DNA of 33,501 nt from a virus: positions 1-33,501 of IMG/VR virus record IMGVR_UViG_3300038652_000605; one strand, written 5' to 3'. Below, one piece after another: positions 23,780-31,323 of the stretch (position 1 is the stretch's first letter; each line of letters starts with the position of its first letter). Below the pieces are notes generated by a model, which ran no database searches, was not told the DNA's origin, and saw nothing but the letters and a program-made list of their open reading frames with translations. The translations under genes were made by a program, and so were the position numbers.

Positions 23780-24239
23780 AGTTTACAAATGTATAATCAT
23801 ATTCATTTTTATAATCTTTATTATTACTTTCGCTTAGTACTTCAGTCCAGTTTTCATCTAGTTCAGGAAATGTAGTATCGCCGTCAAAAGTGTTATGAAC
23901 GATAGTTAGGTATAACTTATTTGCAATTGGTAGTGCTTGTCTATATATCTCACCACCACCAATCACAAAACAATCATTGTTAGTTAACATAAGAGCCTCT
24001 GGTAATGAGTTACACATCACACAACCTTCTACTTCATAATCTTCATTTCTAGTAATTATTATATTCCTTCTATTTGGAAGAGGTCTACCAATTGATTCAT
24101 ATGTTTTCCTACCCATAACTACTGCACTTCCACTAGTTATGCTTTTAAACCTCTTCAAGTCATTGGGTAGCTTCCATATTAAAGAATTGTTATTACCAAT
24201 AACTCTATTTTCTGACATTGCCACTATTATAGATATCAT
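23760..24239 (-). CDS. folA: Dihydrofolate reductase
   Basis: DHFR reduces dihydrofolate to tetrahydrofolate with NADPH, sustaining dTMP synthesis. This 159-residue protein shows the complete family pattern: MISIIVAMSENRVIGNNNSL, WKLPNDLKRFK with the catalytic Asp27, VVMGRKTYESIGRPLPNR (40-57), and FVIGGGEIYRQALP with the cofactor-binding GG. Length is equal to that of E. coli FolA (159). It overlaps the upstream glycosyltransferase stop by one base and the downstream kinase start by 20 bases, indicating coupled translation. No thymidylate synthase is visible in this window. Confidence 0.95.
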   Translation of the reverse strand: MISIIVAMSENRVIGNNNSLIWKLPNDLKRFKSITSGSAVVMGRKTYESIGRPLPNRRNIIITRNEDYEVEGCVMCNSLPEALMLTNNDCFVIGGGEIYRQALPIANKLYLTIVHNTFDGDTTFPELDENWTEVLSESNNKDYKNEYDYTFVNYERYKF

Positions 24240-25417
24240 TATTTGTTAAAAATTTTTTCGTTATGATTTATCTTAGATATATCATCTTCACTAAACAGTG
24301 AAGGATTGATTGATATTAGATTTTTTAGAATTTTAAAATCAGACTTAGCTTCCTCTTTCCTACCAGTATAATAACTAGCTACCACATTTGCCTCCACAAA
24401 CTTCCATTCATATAAAGAGTTATCTAAAAATAATATTCTTTGGGGATATGGATTTTTACCACAGAAGGTTGACTTTGAAAACTTAGTATAAATATATGCC
24501 TTATCCCAATCCCCCATTTGTAAATAATAATCTATAATTGCTTTTATGGATTCGCCCCTAAGTGGATCTAGTGAGTAAGCTTTTAGTAGTTCTTGATGTG
24601 TTAAATACCAAGGTTCTTCAAGGCGTTTCATAATAGTACCTATTCTAAACTGTGAGAAGAATATTTCTTCTTTAAAACCATCTTTTCTTTCAACTCTTTC
24701 TTTATAGTAATGCATAGATCTTCTTAGCCTTTCATCATTATCACTTTTTGACTCAGTTGAAGCAGAGTCATAATAGGACTGTGCGGTGTAGAATATCCAT
24801 CTTGGATCTGTTCTATCATTATCTATATAATTCTCTAGAATAGATGCATGTGATCTATATTTGTCTGAAATATTACCTTGCCACGATGCTCCCTCCATCT
24901 TAACATCAACATACAATCCTTTGATTACACCACCTGGACTATATTCTTTTTGTGTTGGCCTTATAAATTCGTGTACTGGTCCATACCATTCAAATTTTTT
25001 TGACAATTTAAAAAAAGTATTTCTAGTATATTTCATCTTACCAATATGTGCACTTAGCATATAGATATCCTTTAATAAGTTTTTTCTATTAAAGTCTTTG
25101 GATATAACTAATGTCTCGTCACAATCTATCCAAAACCCATAAGATTTATCAAGATCCCATTTAAGTAATTTTGAAGTTTCTATCAACTTCTGCATAGAAT
25201 GATTTCTACTATTTTCAAAGTTGTCAAATGGTCTATCAAATACATAAGTAGGTATGTTATTGTCTTTACCAAACTTTTTTATAATATCTTGTGTACCATC
25301 CGAAGAACCAGTATCAGTTGCTACTATTAAGTCAACTATTGGCTTAGTTGAATAAAGCATTTTCTCTATAATATGAGATTCGTTTTTACAAATAAAATTA
25401 AGTGCAAGTTTAACCAT
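24239..25417 (-). CDS. Family 2-type glycosyltransferase with helical repeat tail
   Basis: A GT-A glycosyltransferase transfers sugar from a nucleotide-sugar donor. In this 392-residue protein the N-terminal domain shows KNE (11-13), VATDTGSSDGTQDII (32-46) and the metal-binding FWIDCDE (Asp98-x-Asp100), followed by the acceptor-side WYGPVHEFI segment. From about residue 200 helical TPR-like repeats follow (SQFRIGTIMKRLEEPWYLTH, then YYLQMGDWDKAYIYTK). The same arrangement is common in GT2 enzymes of phages. The acceptor could be modified phage DNA bases, a virion protein or host surface sugar. It is first in the operon with DHFR and the NadR-like kinase, which leaves DNA-base modification possible but unproven. 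Confidence 0.8.
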   Translation of the reverse strand: MVKLALNFICKNESHIIEKMLYSTKPIVDLIVATDTGSSDGTQDIIKKFGKDNNIPTYVFDRPFDNFENSRNHSMQKLIETSKLLKWDLDKSYGFWIDCDETLVISKDFNRKNLLKDIYMLSAHIGKMKYTRNTFFKLSKKFEWYGPVHEFIRPTQKEYSPGGVIKGLYVDVKMEGASWQGNISDKYRSHASILENYIDNDRTDPRWIFYTAQSYYDSASTESKSDNDERLRRSMHYYKERVERKDGFKEEIFFSQFRIGTIMKRLEEPWYLTHQELLKAYSLDPLRGESIKAIIDYYLQMGDWDKAYIYTKFSKSTFCGKNPYPQRILFLDNSLYEWKFVEANVVASYYTGRKEEAKSDFKILKNLISINPSLFSEDDISKINHNEKIFNK

Positions 25418-25477
25418 TAAATTTCTTATTTACTTTTATATAATTAAATATTGGTTAAGTTTGGTATTTTAATATAT

Positions 25478-25532
25478 AAATTTAAAGAAGCTAAATCTGT
25501 ATAAAACTCATATATTTAGCTTCTTTAAATTT
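25478..25532 (-). terminator. Long perfect inverted repeat, probable terminator, overlapping a gene end
   Basis: A 19-bp perfect inverted repeat (25478-25496 with 25514-25532) around a 17-base spacer. On the minus strand the stem core GAAGCTAAAT/ATTTAGCTTC is followed by a T-rich TTTAAATTT. The right arm lies inside the last eight codons of the gene at 25508-25900. It separates that gene from the glycosyltransferase operon. Confidence 0.6.
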
Positions 25533-25900
25533 ATAACACGCTTCTCTTCCTTTTGAAGATTTTCATCAATATAGATATTATAGGATTCTTCATAATTATC
25601 TATTGCAAAATCTAGTACACGACCACTTGATACTATATTAGTAGAACAGCTTGTCCTATAAACAGTTGATAAGAATTTAAAATTATCACCAATAGTCAAA
25701 TTTGTGTTTACCGATTGCAGTGTTATTTCTTTTGTGGTGTTCATATCATGTTCTTGTCTTATCTCAACAAGCAAATAATAATTAGAATTCCCATATCTAG
25801 AAACACCCACGGTTATTATCTTCGAATGTACTGGTATTGTTAAAGTAATTGGAGTGTTACTACCATCTATCATAAAATCATATTCTAGTATTGTTTTCAT
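25508..25900 (-). CDS. Unknown beta-rich protein (DUF7352-like)
   Basis: A 130-residue protein of alternating hydrophobic strands. The opening KTILEYDFMIDG, then LTIPVHSKIITVGVSR and YYLLVEIRQEHD, resembles a small phage domain (DUF7352) with the pattern i-x-P-x-G-A-K-I-l-x-V; the match is from memory and weak. The rest has no recognised motif. It lies at the end of a minus-strand group of small genes, and its 3' end forms one arm of a 19-bp inverted repeat. Confidence 0.6.
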   Translation of the reverse strand: MKTILEYDFMIDGSNTPITLTIPVHSKIITVGVSRYGNSNYYLLVEIRQEHDMNTTKEITLQSVNTNLTIGDNFKFLSTVYRTSCSTNIVSSGRVLDFAIDNYEESYNIYIDENLQKEEKRVINLKKLNI

Positions 25901-25952
25901 TTAATTATTTTTAAAATTTAAAAAATATACATTTAACAAATCATCATTATAA

Positions 25953-26231
25953 CTAACTAAACACATCATAGTTGTCACCGTCATCATAACTTTCTTCTTC
26001 ATTTAAATATAGTGTAGTTATATAAAAATCTGTTGTTACTTGAAAACTTCTACTTTCTAAAACATATGACATATCTCCTAGTTTCATAAACTCACCAATA
26101 TTGGGCATTATTATATGTTTAATATCACTTATCTCACTTGGTATGTTATTTTTTAAAATGTTCAAGTTAAAAGTTCTTTTATTGGCTTTACACATCTCCA
26201 CACTAGGCTTTATTTTTAACAAATGCTTCAT
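25953..26231 (-). CDS. Small unknown protein
   Basis: A 92-residue protein with a basic N-terminus (MKHLLKIKPSVEMCKANKR) and an acidic end (NEEESYDDGDNYDVFS). Beta-like strands run through the middle (HIIMPNIGEFMKLGDMSYVL). The start MKHLLKIK resembles the MKHI starts elsewhere but lacks the I-x-E-S cleavage-like site. It begins one base after the stop of the 113-residue gene upstream, so it shares its transcript. Confidence 0.6.
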   Translation of the reverse strand: MKHLLKIKPSVEMCKANKRTFNLNILKNNIPSEISDIKHIIMPNIGEFMKLGDMSYVLESRSFQVTTDFYITTLYLNEEESYDDGDNYDVFS

Positions 26232-26232
26232 A

Positions 26233-26574
26233 TTATTCTAATATATGTTTTAATACAGATTTTCGATATGCTTTTTTGGTAGGTATATAGTAATCCATTT
26301 TTTTAACACCAATTATAAAATGTTTAAATTTAGGTGGATATATCTTAACCTTTTCCCTTTCACTACTATACGAATCAGCATAAACTTTCCGATATATAAC
26401 AAGTGGTCTTTCTAGATTGTTCCTAAATTTAAAATTTTTCCACATAAATAGTATGTCATATCTTTTTGAACTCACTAGTGAACTGAACCATATTTTATCG
26501 CTATTGTTCATTTTATTCACCATTGACTTTAACTCTTTTTTATGCTTTCTAATATTTCTTTCTATATTATCCAT
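26233..26574 (-). CDS. Small basic unknown protein with its own promoter
   Basis: A 113-residue, strongly basic protein (many Lys/Arg, aromatic-rich: KIWFSSLVSSKRYDILFMW, RKVYADSYSSEREKVKIYPP). No family match or membrane helix. A full Bacteroidota-type promoter lies 22 bases upstream, with its -33 element inside the end of the MazG-like gene, so it can be expressed independently. The basic, small, promoter-linked character is typical of phage early host-takeover proteins, which is inference. Confidence 0.65.
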   Translation of the reverse strand: MDNIERNIRKHKKELKSMVNKMNNSDKIWFSSLVSSKRYDILFMWKNFKFRNNLERPLVIYRKVYADSYSSEREKVKIYPPKFKHFIIGVKKMDYYIPTKKAYRKSVLKHILE

Positions 26575-26596
26575 TTATACATTTAATTAACTTATG

Positions 26597-26626
26597 CAAA
26601 TATAGGTTAAATAATTTACTCCTCAA
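26597..26626 (-). promoter_or_regulatory. Bacteroidota-type promoter for the gene at 26233-26574
   Basis: On the minus strand, TTG (26626-26624), exactly 19 bases, then TATATTTG (26604-26597); the ATG follows 22 bases later at 26574. The -33 part overlaps the last codons of the MazG-like gene. Confidence 0.65.
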
Positions 26627-27089
26627 TCAATATAGACTTCAAATTTGCAGGTGAATAATTGATTGATTTCAAAACCTTATTGTCTAGTGTTCTGTATACT
26701 AAATACTTTTTACCCTTTTTAACCCAATATGACACCGTGCCATCTTTATCCAAGTAATGCTTAATAGTTTTATCAGCTTCTTCAATAGAACCACAAGCTT
26801 TACTCATATTACTTCTGTGGACTTCGTTGAATATTTCTTCATACTTATCACCTATTCCAAATTCTAATATGGCTCCTGATAGCACGTAATTCAAATCTGC
26901 AAAAGCATCTGCTATTTCTACCAAATCTTTTTCTCTTATTGCATCAATAAACTCATTTAATTCCTCCTTTAGAAGTTCAGCTCTCAAATCACACCTATCT
27001 TTAGATGGTATTTGTGGATTATCTAATACTGGTAAGTCAAATAATTTGTGGAACTCTTCTACTTTTTTTTCTGCATCTGTGTTTTTCAT
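26616..27089 (-). CDS. MazG-like nucleotide pyrophosphohydrolase
   Basis: All-alpha NTP pyrophosphatases of the MazG/HisE group hydrolyse (d)NTPs, and some lower ppGpp or modified nucleotides. The metal-binding pattern E-x-x-E then E-x-x-D is visible: LLKEELNEFIDA (Glu43, Glu46) and VEIADAFADLNYVLSG (Glu58, Asp61, with Asp65). The typical SNMSK stretch (about 93-97) of phage members follows. At 157 residues it contains the single catalytic domain plus a C-terminal beta tail (GTVSYWVKKGKKYLVYR). In phages these enzymes are thought to adjust nucleotide pools or blunt the stringent response; substrate here is unknown. It heads a minus-strand run, divergent from the gene at 27173. Confidence 0.8.
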   Translation of the reverse strand: MKNTDAEKKVEEFHKLFDLPVLDNPQIPSKDRCDLRAELLKEELNEFIDAIREKDLVEIADAFADLNYVLSGAILEFGIGDKYEEIFNEVHRSNMSKACGSIEEADKTIKHYLDKDGTVSYWVKKGKKYLVYRTLDNKVLKSINYSPANLKSILIEE

Positions 27090-27172
27090 TTTGATATCTT
27101 TTCTTGTTATATGAAAAATATCTATATGGTTTAATTATTTTAATATATAAGCTATAAAAATAAATTATAAAG

Positions 27173-28051
27173 ATGAAAAAAAGATATATCCACACCTTCT
27201 CTAATTTCAGAACAGATAAGAATATAAAGCCTGTGATGACTGTAAATGAAGAATTTATAGGTAAACTATTTAAAGGTTTGAAGAATAAAATATCTATTGG
27301 ATTTTCTAAAATGTTTGGATCTGCAAAGAAGGTTGAAAAGCTAATGGATGAGTATAAATCTGAAATACTTTCTTCACAAGAACAAAAGAGAGAAGCCATA
27401 AAAAAATACGGTGAATATATAAACTCAGAGAAAGATTCTAAGGATGATATAGATGTAGATGCACTTAAAAATAATATAAAAAAAGCAACAAAAAACTTTG
27501 AAGATGAGGTGAGAATAATAAAAAAGAAATTTGACATTAGATTTGATGAGATTGTGAGAGAAGAGTCTAATAAGAAGATTAAAAGTTACATAAGTCTTAA
27601 GAAGTTAGAAATGCAACAAGATGTACTTAGAAAAGAAACATCTAGTATACTAAATGATACTGGTCTTACAGAAGATATGGCTAAAGATGATGAATTTTTT
27701 AAGAGTATGATTGATGGTATAGAAGAAAAGATATCAAAAAATAAGGAATCTCAAAGTAATAGAAAGAAAGAGTTAGAGGAAATATCCAAAGATGAAGCTT
27801 TTGACTTAAAGAAAGCTAAAGAACTTGCAGAAAATGGCGAGGAATATGAATGGAATGGTTCTCCTTATCTAGAAAAGGGTTTTAGTAAGGGGGATAAAAT
27901 AGCCTATTTTTCTAAGGGAAATAAGGATAAGACTAACGCAATAGTAATATCTAATAAAGATGGTTTTGTTGAAATAGAAACAGAAGAATCAAAACAAGAT
28001 AGTAAAACATTTGATATCAAAAAAAGTTCTATTATTGAACTAGTTGAATAA
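27173..28051 (+). CDS. Coiled-coil protein, possible internal head protein
   Basis: A 292-residue protein. The first 60 residues are basic with aromatic positions (MKKRYIHTFSNFRTDK..., then VNE26|E27 FIGKLFKGLKNKI), a pattern like T4 prohead core or internal proteins. Residues about 60-220 are charged helices with coiled-coil character. The C-terminal 70 residues look like a small beta domain (KGDKIAYFSKGNKDKTNAIV, then GFVEIETEE). A TTAATATATA motif (27140-27149) lies upstream. The start and end are clear and the next gene begins one base after the stop. A scaffold or core role is inferred only from composition and the N-terminus. Confidence 0.65.
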   Translation: MKKRYIHTFSNFRTDKNIKPVMTVNEEFIGKLFKGLKNKISIGFSKMFGSAKKVEKLMDEYKSEILSSQEQKREAIKKYGEYINSEKDSKDDIDVDALKNNIKKATKNFEDEVRIIKKKFDIRFDEIVREESNKKIKSYISLKKLEMQQDVLRKETSSILNDTGLTEDMAKDDEFFKSMIDGIEEKISKNKESQSNRKKELEEISKDEAFDLKKAKELAENGEEYEWNGSPYLEKGFSKGDKIAYFSKGNKDKTNAIVISNKDGFVEIETEESKQDSKTFDIKKSSIIELVE

Positions 28052-28052
28052 T

Positions 28053-28736
28053 ATGAGAAATAGCAAAAATTTATATAGGAAAAAATTAGAAAAGATTTTT
28101 AAAAAGATTGACCTATTGGCTTCAAGAGGAAGGGATAGTGAATTAGAATTTTTTAAATATATTAATGAATTACTTGACAAGGGAGACTATACAACACTTG
28201 TAGAGGCTCTATACATATATTATAACATAGATGTATCAAAAGAGTCAGATGTTAAATCACATAGGCTTAAAACGTGGTACAGAGTATGTGAACAGACCAA
28301 TTCAAAATTTTCTAAACGCTTAAACACATTACTAAAAAGGTTAGCAAAAGAATGGAGTACAGAACTAAGTAGTGATGGGATCAAATACCTAGAAGTATAC
28401 CAAGTGGGACTTGGGGTATTTGTTAAGAAAGAGGACAATGCATCTGTTGTGTCGGACATTTTAATAGGATATATAAGAGAGGTTGATGATTTTTTAGATG
28501 AATCTAAATACCATATTAAAAATAAACACTATGCAAAACTTATTGGTGATAGGAAAACTCTTGTAGAAATAGAATATAATAAAGCCACAGAGGAAGGTAT
28601 AGTTATAAATGGATTAATAGAGTTAATTGACACACCACCAGATTCTACACTAAGCGAAGATCATAAGCTTATAGAAAGATACGAGATTGCATTAAATATG
28701 CTAATTGATGAATATGAAAATCCTACTGATATTTAG
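28053..28736 (+). CDS. Unknown helical protein
   Basis: A 227-residue soluble, mostly helical protein (MRNSKNLYRKKLEKIFKK...). The ATG at 28053, one base after the previous stop, is preferred over an in-frame TTG at 28044. The middle carries YLEVYQVGLGVFVKKED and the end ELIDTPPDSTLSEDHKLIER. No family recognised. Co-transcribed with the coiled-coil gene upstream; composition and context suggest a virion or assembly protein. Confidence 0.65.
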   Translation: MRNSKNLYRKKLEKIFKKIDLLASRGRDSELEFFKYINELLDKGDYTTLVEALYIYYNIDVSKESDVKSHRLKTWYRVCEQTNSKFSKRLNTLLKRLAKEWSTELSSDGIKYLEVYQVGLGVFVKKEDNASVVSDILIGYIREVDDFLDESKYHIKNKHYAKLIGDRKTLVEIEYNKATEEGIVINGLIELIDTPPDSTLSEDHKLIERYEIALNMLIDEYENPTDI

Positions 28737-28801
28737 ATTGGTAGTAAATGATATCCTAAACTTTTGTACTCATTGATACTATAATAAATAAAAGTTTAAA
28801 C

Positions 28802-29242
28802 ATGGCAACAAATATAAAAGCAGTAGATTTTCAAATATTGACTAAACACTACAAGACATACAGATTAGGTGTTGGTAAGATAGAAGAAAAGAAGAAAGAA
28901 TTTTTAAATGAATTAGAGCCTTATAAAAAGGAAATAAACAAACTTTTAAAAGATTCTTCAAGCAATGGCAAGAGAGATGAAAAAACTGATATGCAAATAC
29001 AGACAGTATCAGAGAAAGCATTAGATTTGGAAAAGGGATTTAAAGAAGAATTGAAAAAGATAAGCGAAAGCTTAAATGAAAAATGTTATGACGAACTTTC
29101 TACTATAATAAAGGGTTGGTCTGAAGATAACGATGCTGATATAGTTTTTGGGAAAATGGAGATTGTTTATTGTAAGAAGGAGTCAGATATCACAGATGAT
29201 ATATTGGATATAATAAAATCGAAAGATTTATATTTAGAATAA
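28802..29242 (+). CDS. OmpH/Skp-like coiled-coil protein without signal peptide
   Basis: A 146-residue protein dominated by a long charged helical hairpin (about 20-100: KIEEKKKEFLNELEPYKKEI..., EKALDLEKGFKEELKKISES). After it comes ADIVFGKMEIVYCKKESDIT followed by DDILDII, which closely mirrors the end of OmpH/Skp periplasmic chaperones (strand, V-x-Y, s-x-DIT, helix). A signal peptide is absent, so it would act in the cytoplasm or in the virion. In cells Skp grips unfolded outer-membrane proteins; a phage version could chaperone fibre or capsid subunits (inference). Ends in a bidirectional terminator. Confidence 0.6.
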   Translation: MATNIKAVDFQILTKHYKTYRLGVGKIEEKKKEFLNELEPYKKEINKLLKDSSSNGKRDEKTDMQIQTVSEKALDLEKGFKEELKKISESLNEKCYDELSTIIKGWSEDNDADIVFGKMEIVYCKKESDITDDILDIIKSKDLYLE

Positions 29243-29270
29243 AAAAAAGAGCTTTAAAGCTCTTTTTTTT
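29241..29270. terminator. Bidirectional terminator
   Basis: A 30-base perfect palindrome; the functional stem is AGAGC/GCTCT around TTTAAA with an eight-A and eight-T flank. It lies between convergent genes ending at 29242 and 29274. Confidence 0.85.
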
Positions 29271-29273
29271 ATT

Positions 29274-30014
29274 TTAGTATTGACTACCATTTAAATACTC
29301 TTCTAATATACCCACCATATTAATACACTTATATATTTTTGCAGGTTCATCACCAGGTCCTATATGAACTAAGTATCCAGCACTAACATTAAATCCCCAC
29401 TCTTTAAGTATCAGAGAATATAGTGATATTTGTATTGAATATTCCGATAGGTGTGATTTATTAAAGTCGTGGAATGGTGGAAATAGTCTTTCTTTATATT
29501 TTAATGTTTCATCTGTATCAAATTTTTTATTTGTTTTCCAATCCACTATCACAAGTTTTCCCCTATACATAAAAAGAGAATCAATAGTACCTGCTAGCTT
29601 CCATTTTTTAGAAAATACCTTTAACTCAAACTTTAATGGTTCTAATTTATATAAGTTTTCAGCATATACTATATTGAACTTATTTATCCTATTTATAACA
29701 TCTAAATTAGTTGGTAATTTATTCCAATTACCTTTGAAGTAATCCTCTATCCAATTATGTGTGTCTGTACCAATTTCATTTGCATAGTCATTAAGCTTTT
29801 GCCACTCATTTATAATCCATTCTTGTGGAACATTCTGCTCATGTGCTTTTCTAAGTGACCAGTATTGTTTATCGAATTTTTTATGAAACTGTTGTATAAA
29901 TGTAGTAACAGATACCATTTCATCACCATTGTGTGTATACTTATGCAAACCTGGTTCAAACTTGAACTCTTTATCTTTAAAACATTCTAAATCTTCTAAT
30001 ATACTTTCTTTCAT
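29274..30014 (-). CDS. PD-(D/E)XK nuclease, RecB-family type
   Basis: RecB-type nucleases process DNA ends or linear DNA in recombination and repair. The 246-residue protein has the expected order: GTDTHNWIEDYF (His86), Glu130 in KFELKV, GTIDSLF (Asp145), LVIVDWKTNK (Asp158-x-Lys160) and the YSIQISLYS helix (Gln195, Tyr199). This is the QxxxY signature shared by RecB, AddB and Cas4 nucleases. The four-cysteine iron-sulfur cluster of Cas4 is absent (only Cys11 and one late Cys), so it is not a classical Cas4. Probably a phage recombination exonuclease. Confidence 0.8.
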   Translation of the reverse strand: MKESILEDLECFKDKEFKFEPGLHKYTHNGDEMVSVTTFIQQFHKKFDKQYWSLRKAHEQNVPQEWIINEWQKLNDYANEIGTDTHNWIEDYFKGNWNKLPTNLDVINRINKFNIVYAENLYKLEPLKFELKVFSKKWKLAGTIDSLFMYRGKLVIVDWKTNKKFDTDETLKYKERLFPPFHDFNKSHLSEYSIQISLYSLILKEWGFNVSAGYLVHIGPGDEPAKIYKCINMVGILEEYLNGSQY

Positions 30015-30050
30015 AAGGATTATATTTATATATGATAAAAAGTTTAGTAT

Positions 30051-30356
30051 TCAAGAGTATATAAATTTCTCATACTTTTCTTGTTGTTTTAAATCAACTA
30101 ACATAATAACTCTTTTCAACGGTGTGGTGAATGATACCATTATACTAGACATATAATCCGTCTTTATATCATTTAATATTTCATCTAAAAATAGACTCCT
30201 TTCCTCTTGTTTGGATAATCTTTTACCAGTATCTATGACTAGACTAATTTTCCAACCCACTCTCTTTTTGACAAATAATATAATATTTTCTTTATAAATG
30301 TCTGGTTTTCTTATGTCACTTTTATATAAAAACACCGAGAATAGAACTACTTTCAT
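30051..30356 (-). CDS. Small unknown protein
   Basis: From the ATG at 30356 (101 residues): MKVVLFSVFLYKSDIRKPDI, then NIILFVKKRVGWKISLVIDTG, beta-alternating strands, and a helical second half ending QQEKYEKFIYS. The frame is open 39 bases further up, but the shorter start has the normal leader. No motif or membrane helix is convincing. Minus-strand run with the 73-residue gene upstream and the nuclease downstream. Confidence 0.55.
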   Translation of the reverse strand: MKVVLFSVFLYKSDIRKPDIYKENIILFVKKRVGWKISLVIDTGKRLSKQEERSLFLDEILNDIKTDYMSSIMVSFTTPLKRVIMLVDLKQQEKYEKFIYS

Positions 30357-30396
30357 AATATATTTATGATATACTAAATTCATACTAAACTCCATA

Positions 30397-30618
30397 TCAA
30401 TATATTATGCTTTTTATTTTGTCTGTTCTTTCTTCTCTAATTAGAATTTTTCTATACTCAGCCGTAGTAACTAATTCGTTTTCTAAAAACGTATCACTAA
30501 AGAATTTATTACCAACAAACCACGAACACAAGTACTTATTACTATTGACTTGGCTATATATAGTCATTCTATTACCACCAGTTGTTTTTATAACAATATC
30601 ACCTAAATTAAATCTCAT
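30397..30618 (-). CDS. DUF2158-like small protein
   Basis: A 73-residue protein with the DUF2158 (YodC-like) pattern: FNLGDIVIKTTGGNRMTI at 3-20, then NKYLCSWFVGNKFFSDTF, matching the F-x-GD-V-x-lKSGG-x-MTV ... yxCxWF-x-g-k ... F-x-x-x-x-L layout of the family, which is a compact SH3-like beta barrel of unknown function often found in phages and mobile elements. It is preceded on the strand by the terminator at 30644-30679, so it has its own transcription start. Confidence 0.75.
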   Translation of the reverse strand: MRFNLGDIVIKTTGGNRMTIYSQVNSNKYLCSWFVGNKFFSDTFLENELVTTAEYRKILIREERTDKIKSIIY

Positions 30619-30643
30619 ATATAAATTATTTTGCTATATATAT

Positions 30644-30679
30644 AAAAAAAAGCACTATCTATAAGGATAATGCTTTTTT
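30644..30679 (-). terminator. Terminator after the DUF151 nuclease gene
   Basis: On the minus strand GCATTATC pairs with GATAGTGC (one G-T pair), with A-tract before and a long T-tract after. It lies 27 bases past the stop at 30706. Confidence 0.75.
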
Positions 30680-30705
30680 GAATATAAATATTATGTTATA
30701 AAATG

Positions 30706-31293
30706 TTAGGACTTGATATCTTCTATTTTATCTCTTAACTCGGCAGCCTCTTCATAATCCTCATTTTCCAAAGCATCTCTAAGTTTATTATTAAGTCCTT
30801 CCACAGTATTAATATCCTCTTTTATATCAGACTCAGAACTCAATTCTTCTTCTATGTCTCCATCAATAACAGGTGTACCATCTTCATTTATAGCTATCCC
30901 AACATTCTTTACTACTTCATCGGTAGTATATAGTGGACATTTGTATACTAAGGATAAGGCGATACCATCACCAGTGCTACATTCTATCTCTATATCATTG
31001 TCTCCATTAGATGTGATTAGTTTTGCGTAATAGATACCAGCTAATACAGTATGGATAAATACCTCCTTAACATCTACTGAATATGTATCAGTTATGTTTT
31101 TCATCACATCGTGTATAGTTAATGTCTTATTTTTAACTCTTTCCACTTCTATAACTATTCTCTTAGCCTCTACTGGGTTAACAATTACTGGTAACTTCAG
31201 TTTACTAGATTTATCACCTAGTACAACAATACAAGATCCATCATTTGCTTCACTATATGATACTGCAATAACTTTTAATTCTCTTTTATTCAT
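30706..31293 (-). CDS. DUF151 bifunctional nuclease fused to a UVR motif
   Basis: DUF151 (BFN) proteins have been reported to cut DNA and RNA. From the ATG at 31293 this 195-residue protein shows the BFN domain (MNKRELKVIAVSYSEA..., CIVVLGDKSSKLKLPVIVNP at 21-40, TGDGIALSLVYKCPLY at 107-122) and, after an acidic linker, a C-terminal UVR motif (LNNKLRDALENEDYEEAAEL, 167-186, then RDKIEDIK). The BFN-plus-UVR fusion of about 200 residues is a typical chromosomal protein of Bacteroidota, which suggests capture from a host. The open frame upstream to 31353 overlaps the promoter and is not coding. A -7 element and an 8-bp dyad lie just upstream. Confidence 0.85.
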   Translation of the reverse strand: MNKRELKVIAVSYSEANDGSCIVVLGDKSSKLKLPVIVNPVEAKRIVIEVERVKNKTLTIHDVMKNITDTYSVDVKEVFIHTVLAGIYYAKLITSNGDNDIEIECSTGDGIALSLVYKCPLYTTDEVVKNVGIAINEDGTPVIDGDIEEELSSESDIKEDINTVEGLNNKLRDALENEDYEEAAELRDKIEDIKS

Positions 31294-31323
31294 AACTGAT
31301 ATAAGTTTTTTTTTATTATATGA

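Noticed and set aside
27037-27537. Minus-strand open frame across the 27090-27172 gap
   Set aside because: It overlaps both the MazG-like gene and the coiled-coil gene and has a Ser/Phe-rich shadow composition.
29274-30014. RecB-type nuclease as a Cas4 to partner the Cas6
   Set aside because: The nuclease motifs fit, but the cysteines of the Cas4 iron-sulfur cluster are missing and the gene is 29 kb from the cas6-like gene.
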